Assembly: GCF_042920265.1 (NCBI RefSeq)
Contig: NZ_JBDQZI010000005.1
Span: 62,001-126,000 of the forward strand
Source of the DNA: Lysinibacillus_B sp042920265
Lineage (GTDB): Bacteria > Bacillota > Bacilli > Bacillales_A > Planococcaceae
DNA: 64,000 bases
Reading direction: 5' to 3'
A program made the position numbers and the translations under genes. Of this stretch, positions 59,856 to 64,000 are shown piece after piece. The notes below the pieces were generated by a model that made no database searches, had not been told where the DNA came from, and saw only the letters and a list, made by a program, of their open reading frames with translations. The stretch's first letter is position 1; the number at the start of each line of letters is the position of its first letter.

Positions 59856-62800
59856 ATGCAGACAGTAGCAACTGAGAAATTGCGTTTACATATCGTACTG
59901 ACAAATACAGCACGTGAAGCGATTAAGCAGCATGTTCAAGATGAACACGCCTTTTTTAATTTACAAAAAGCGTTTGTTGTGTTCGTTGAAAAACTTGAAA
60001 CGGATGGTACACAGCTTTCCTTAACGCTTTATTTTGACCCGCAAATCAATAAAGGGCTTGCAAAGAAATTTCCTGAGCGCGTTTGTATTATGGATTGCTT
60101 ATTTGATATGAAAAGCGGCCTAGTAGCAAAAAGCTTCCGGACACGTGGTATTGGTACACCGGTTGCGACGAATCGACGTGAACGGATGTTAGTTCATTTT
60201 GTACCAACACGGATTAATGGTCATACATATCCGGATAAGTTTATTACATCGCTTGCAAATCTGCCGTTCTCTAAAGAGCGATATGATTATATTAATAAGC
60301 GCATTACGAGCTGGGAAGGGTATTTAAAAGTTTTAAATAAAAACGCAGAAATTGAAGACATTGAAGCGAACTTTTCAAGTCCACGTTTTAATGTCGAGTT
60401 TTCACATGTTGTCATGCAGTTATCGGGAATCGATGCTAAGCAGTGGAAGCAATTGAAAGGTTTGAGTTCTCGCGTACGCGGCTATCACGTGGATTTAGGA
60501 GATGTTGTGAAAGTCAATCGTGGTGATCGTACCGTAGAAATCGAGCTAAAACCGGATATGGCGCGTCGTGCACGAAAAAATGAGCTCCATTTTGAATCGA
60601 ATAAAATCGAATTTAGCAATGCAGCGACAAAAGCACAATTACAACGCTTGCTGCGCGGCTTTGAGCGATTGAAAGAAGGTCTGGCAGCGAATGCGAACTT
60701 AGAAAATATTTTATTTGAAGATAAACCGGTTATCGCAGAGCGCCGCCAAGACGTCGAATTGCAATTTCATAATGCATTAAATGAATTCCAACAAGCGGCT
60801 GTTGTAGGAGCCATGAGTGCGGAAGATTTATATGTTATTCAAGGTCCTCCAGGCACAGGGAAAACAACGGTTATTTCTGAAATTTGTTATCAAAATGCAA
60901 AAGCGGGCTTAAAAACGCTTGTTGCCTCTCAATCCAACTTAGCGGTGGATAATGCGTTAAGTCGTTTACTTTCAAATAAAGATATCCGTATTCTTCGTTA
61001 TGGTCGAACAGAGTCCATCGAAGAAGAAGGGAAGAAATTCATCGAAGAAAATGTTTCAGCCTATTGGAAAACACAAACGTATGAAACGATTACACATGAA
61101 GTAGAGCATCATGCTTCAAAAGAACAGCAATTAAATGATGAAATTGCTGAAACGAAGCAAAAAATGGAGACACTGACAACGCAAAAAGCGGAGCTAGAAG
61201 AGCAAATTGAAAAGAAGCAACAGGCACAAGAGCAGCTTGCTGAAATAGAGCAATCGATTACCGCCTTAAAAAAGCAGCTAGGTTCACTGAAAAAAGAGCG
61301 AGAGGAAACAGAGGCGGCACTGGACAAGCTTCGTGCTAATATTACCGGCTATGAAGCGGACATCGCTAAGTTAGATGAAGATTTATCCCAATTTGATACA
61401 GAAGAGGTCATTCAAAAGCGTTTAGAAGAGGCAACGAAATTGTTCGATGAAGCATCTGTAGAGCTAGAATTAGCGGAATTATTAGCAGAGCAAACAGAGG
61501 TACGTACACAACTTACGACTTCCGAACAAAAACTGCAGCACTTAACAGGCGGCATATCTGCGATTGAAGCACAGGCACAAGAAATTACGGCACTAAAGAA
61601 AGTGTATGAAGTCGAACGCTATATAGAGGAGCATGGTCTTCGTCGTAGCTTCGTATTAGATCGACTTCTCATGTCTCTCGGTGAACGTCAGCAACAACTC
61701 GAAAAATATAAAGGCATTAAAGATATCGCTGCACGCCTCGATAAAGCGATTGTTTATAGTGAAACGACACTTGGTATTCATGTCAATCACTTGCCACTTC
61801 CACCGAATCACACATACTCTATTGGAGAAGTAAGTGATTTTTTATCCAAGCTCAGTAAAGCATTTGTGGAGAAAAAAATTAATACGACAAATGGGACCCG
61901 TTCTATTCAAGGGCTACATTTACGAAAAGCATACATCGATGAGCAAATGCATCATTATAGTGCCTTAATTAGTGACACGGTCATTATTTTTGAACGTTTA
62001 AAAGAAGGACTCATCGCCGCCTTACAAGAACAACAAGGCGCAAATGAAGGTGTCATTCAATCACTGCAAGATCAAATTCAACGATTAAAAGGGAAGTTAA
62101 CCGTTACATCGATGCATATCGAGTCACTGCCAGTGCAAGAGGCGCGTCCAGTAGACACATTACGTACAATACGTATGGAAGCAGACAAAACAAAAAAAGA
62201 AGCAACGAATTTACTTGCCAGCATAGCAGAAATTACATCTGCCAAAGCACAAAAGCAAGAAGCGCTTCACATTGTTCAGCAAGAGCTACAAAGCGGAGAA
62301 AAATTACTAGCAGAAACAGTGGCTACATTAAAAGACGTCAATCATACAGGACTCACACTTGAAAAAGAAAAACAAGAGTTGGAGCTACTCGTTAAGCAGA
62401 ATCCTGAACAAGCATTAGCGAATGTTGAACAAGTGCTTGTTGCATGCACAGCTCAAATAGCAAAACTGGAGGAGCGTATTGCACTTCTTCCTGTTACACA
62501 AAGCTTGCAAAAACAGTGGCAACAGATGCTAGCATCAGCGAATGAGCATGACTTAGATGAAATTCGTAAGCTGTATGTGAAGCATGCCAACGTGATTGGG
62601 ACAACATGTGTAGCTTCAGCTAATCGTGAGTTTATGGATAACTACCCAACATTTGATGTGGTCATCATTGATGAAGTATCGAAAGCGACGCCACCAGAGC
62701 TACTACTCCCAATGCTAAAAGGAGCAAAAATCATCTTAGTAGGGGATCACCATCAGCTACCACCGTTAATTGGCGATGAAACATTTGAAGAAACGCTAGA

Positions 62801-63611
62801 ACAAGTATTAAAAGAAAGCGATACATTTGAAGAAAAACGGGAGCTTGAAAAACTGCTAGAAGAATCGCTATTTGAGCGTCTATATAAAAACTTACCAAAA
62901 GCGAATAAAACAATGCTTGCTATTCAGTACCGCATGCATGAAAACATTATGCAAACAATCGCACCATTCTATAAAAATGAAAGTGATGAATTGCAGTGTG
63001 GCTTATCTGATTCCGATGCCCTACGAGATCATCAGCTTGAAACAACGCATTTCAACCGCAACCATCATTTACTGTGGTTTGATGTGCCCAATGAAAAGCC
63101 TTATTTCGAGCAACGTATGCAGGAGGGGGCAAGTTTATTTAATGAAGCAGAACTGGCCATTATTAAAAACCTTCTTCTTGATATGAACAATGCAACAGAA
63201 AAAGCAAAAGCGGCAGGTACGCTAGAGCAAGATGCTTTAAAATCGGTTGGGGTTATTAGCTTCTATGCAGAGCAAGTGAAGCGGATTAATCGCCTAATCG
63301 AACAGGAAATTAGTGTGCCGCATCTCCATATCCGTACAGGTTCAGTCGATAAGTTTCAAGGGATGGAAATGGACGTGATTTTAGTGTCGATGGTACGAAA
63401 TAACGGGGGCAACGGGGAAATTGGATTTGCTAAAGATTATCGTCGTCTAAATGTTGCGCTTTCAAGGGCGCGTGAATTACTCGCTCTCATTGGCAGTACA
63501 CAAATGTTTGCACAAAAACCGAAAAGACGGGAAGTGCGTGACATGTACAGTCATGTACTTGAAACAGTCAAAACACAAGACGGCTACCGTGCATTTAAGG
63601 AGGCGCACTAA
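59856..63611 (+). CDS. Large SF1 (UPF1/DNA2-like) helicase with central coiled coil
   Basis: A 1251-residue superfamily 1 helicase. Motif I is GPPGTGKT with K336; motif Ia ASQSNLAVDNALSRLL follows. Motif II is VVIIDEVSKATPPE (D939, E940), motif III LVGDHHQLPPL, motif IV-like AIQYRMHENI, motif V DKFQGMEMDVILVS and motif VI RRLNVALSRARELL. Between motifs Ia and II lie about 500 mostly helical, Glu/Gln/Lys-rich residues with two long coiled coils (about 415-520 and 720-880). The first 280 residues are a separate N-terminal region. It should move on nucleic acid; its cellular role is unknown. Confidence 0.9.
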   Translation: MQTVATEKLRLHIVLTNTAREAIKQHVQDEHAFFNLQKAFVVFVEKLETDGTQLSLTLYFDPQINKGLAKKFPERVCIMDCLFDMKSGLVAKSFRTRGIGTPVATNRRERMLVHFVPTRINGHTYPDKFITSLANLPFSKERYDYINKRITSWEGYLKVLNKNAEIEDIEANFSSPRFNVEFSHVVMQLSGIDAKQWKQLKGLSSRVRGYHVDLGDVVKVNRGDRTVEIELKPDMARRARKNELHFESNKIEFSNAATKAQLQRLLRGFERLKEGLAANANLENILFEDKPVIAERRQDVELQFHNALNEFQQAAVVGAMSAEDLYVIQGPPGTGKTTVISEICYQNAKAGLKTLVASQSNLAVDNALSRLLSNKDIRILRYGRTESIEEEGKKFIEENVSAYWKTQTYETITHEVEHHASKEQQLNDEIAETKQKMETLTTQKAELEEQIEKKQQAQEQLAEIEQSITALKKQLGSLKKEREETEAALDKLRANITGYEADIAKLDEDLSQFDTEEVIQKRLEEATKLFDEASVELELAELLAEQTEVRTQLTTSEQKLQHLTGGISAIEAQAQEITALKKVYEVERYIEEHGLRRSFVLDRLLMSLGERQQQLEKYKGIKDIAARLDKAIVYSETTLGIHVNHLPLPPNHTYSIGEVSDFLSKLSKAFVEKKINTTNGTRSIQGLHLRKAYIDEQMHHYSALISDTVIIFERLKEGLIAALQEQQGANEGVIQSLQDQIQRLKGKLTVTSMHIESLPVQEARPVDTLRTIRMEADKTKKEATNLLASIAEITSAKAQKQEALHIVQQELQSGEKLLAETVATLKDVNHTGLTLEKEKQELELLVKQNPEQALANVEQVLVACTAQIAKLEERIALLPVTQSLQKQWQQMLASANEHDLDEIRKLYVKHANVIGTTCVASANREFMDNYPTFDVVIIDEVSKATPPELLLPMLKGAKIILVGDHHQLPPLIGDETFEETLEQVLKESDTFEEKRELEKLLEESLFERLYKNLPKANKTMLAIQYRMHENIMQTIAPFYKNESDELQCGLSDSDALRDHQLETTHFNRNHHLLWFDVPNEKPYFEQRMQEGASLFNEAELAIIKNLLLDMNNATEKAKAAGTLEQDALKSVGVISFYAEQVKRINRLIEQEISVPHLHIRTGSVDKFQGMEMDVILVSMVRNNGGNGEIGFAKDYRRLNVALSRARELLALIGSTQMFAQKPKRREVRDMYSHVLETVKTQDGYRAFKEAH

Positions 63612-64000
63612 ATGGAACTGACAACATTACAAAAGCAGTTAGCCTCTCAGCTCACACAACTGGACGGGGCGAAAATTGTCCATGATATGCGCTTCTGTAT
63701 TCCAGTTCATACGTTTAAAGTAACGTATCATCCCGTCTTAAAAAAGCCGATGGACATTTTAATGAAAATGATGCTGCTATCTTTTCAAACGGGTGTCTTT
63801 CAAGACGGGGAAACCGTAGCGGATGTGCTGCTTGTCGAGCCGCTTTTTATTAACGATTTATTAAATAAAATGATAAAGACAGGTCTTGTTGAAAAAGACA
63901 CGACGTTACAGTTAACTCCGAAAGGCGAAAAGCAATTAGCCGAAGGTGTTTATGAGGAAGAGCTTGATGCGGTAAGTGATGTATTGCAATACAGTCCGCT
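63612..64000 (+). CDS. Hypothetical protein, cut by the window end
   Basis: The frame opens with ATG directly after the helicase stop codon; GGAGG lies at the end of the helicase gene. The first 129 codons read MELTTLQKQLASQL, then DMRFCIPVHTFKVTYHPV, and include a winged-helix-like stretch (LLNKMIKTGLVEKDTTLQLTPKGEKQL, in parts). It is probably translationally coupled to the helicase and may be its partner. No family is recognised, and the C-terminus lies outside the window. Confidence 0.7.
   Translation, partial: MELTTLQKQLASQLTQLDGAKIVHDMRFCIPVHTFKVTYHPVLKKPMDILMKMMLLSFQTGVFQDGETVADVLLVEPLFINDLLNKMIKTGLVEKDTTLQLTPKGEKQLAEGVYEEELDAVSDVLQYSP

Overview
The window looks like chromosomal DNA of a low-GC, spore-forming member of the Bacillales, most likely in the Lysinibacillus/Solibacillus group of the Caryophanaceae (Planococcaceae). 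This is inferred from gene content: an S-layer-anchored 5'-nucleotidase, SpoVS, a gamma-type SASP, a DUF3231 protein, meso-diaminopimelate dehydrogenase (the single-step DAP route known from the sphaericus group), and the B. subtilis yng-type leucine catabolism operon. I saw no rRNA, tRNA, CRISPR array, prophage or replication origin.

Layout. 1-760 holds palindromic interspersed repeats. 760-8060 carries a tubby-like protein, an orphan OmpR-type response regulator, a TsdA-like dihaem cytochrome c, a repeat-rich intergenic stretch, a cupin, a self-regulated MerR gene, two small membrane proteins and a small secreted helical protein. 8080-13960 is the most unusual block: a 645-residue cytoplasmic beta-helix protein divergent from a MoxR AAA+ ATPase, a ViaA-like VWA protein and a DUF2785 protein. 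14280-24750 is housekeeping: aconitase, S-layer 5'-nucleotidase, a MazG-like pyrophosphohydrolase, YxcD, DAP dehydrogenase and PurU. 25070-25640 is a second repeat cluster.

26020-36040 encodes a coherent pathway: scoAB, a TetR regulator, then acyl-CoA dehydrogenase, acyl-CoA ligase, biotin carboxylase, biotin carrier, HMG-CoA lyase, enoyl-CoA hydratase and carboxyltransferase. Together they take isovaleryl-CoA to acetyl-CoA and acetoacetate, and ScoAB activates the acetoacetate. 36300-38000 is a sporulation group. 38340-42160 holds a GIY-YIG protein, a lipoprotein, YkuS and a PAS-GGDEF-EAL protein under a probable Fur site. 42450-49030 carries a PCYCGCG lipoprotein, an MFS pump, a frameshifted MerR gene next to a CPBP protease, an ECF sigma factor with its putative anti-sigma protein, and a short YidC paralogue with a small membrane partner.

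49300-52500 is eroding: queD and queE remain, queC survives as a 23-codon stub, and an AAA ATPase gene carries an in-frame stop. 52960-64000 holds a LuxR regulator divergent from an amidase, the CzrA/CzcD metal efflux pair, a DedA-M48 protease operon, a TnpB remnant, a YneP-like thioesterase, a 1251-residue coiled-coil SF1 helicase and the start of a further gene.

Most intergenic regions end in clear intrinsic terminators. Several promoters are recognisable: two MerR-type with 19-bp spacers, one ECF-type, and several sigma-A-type.
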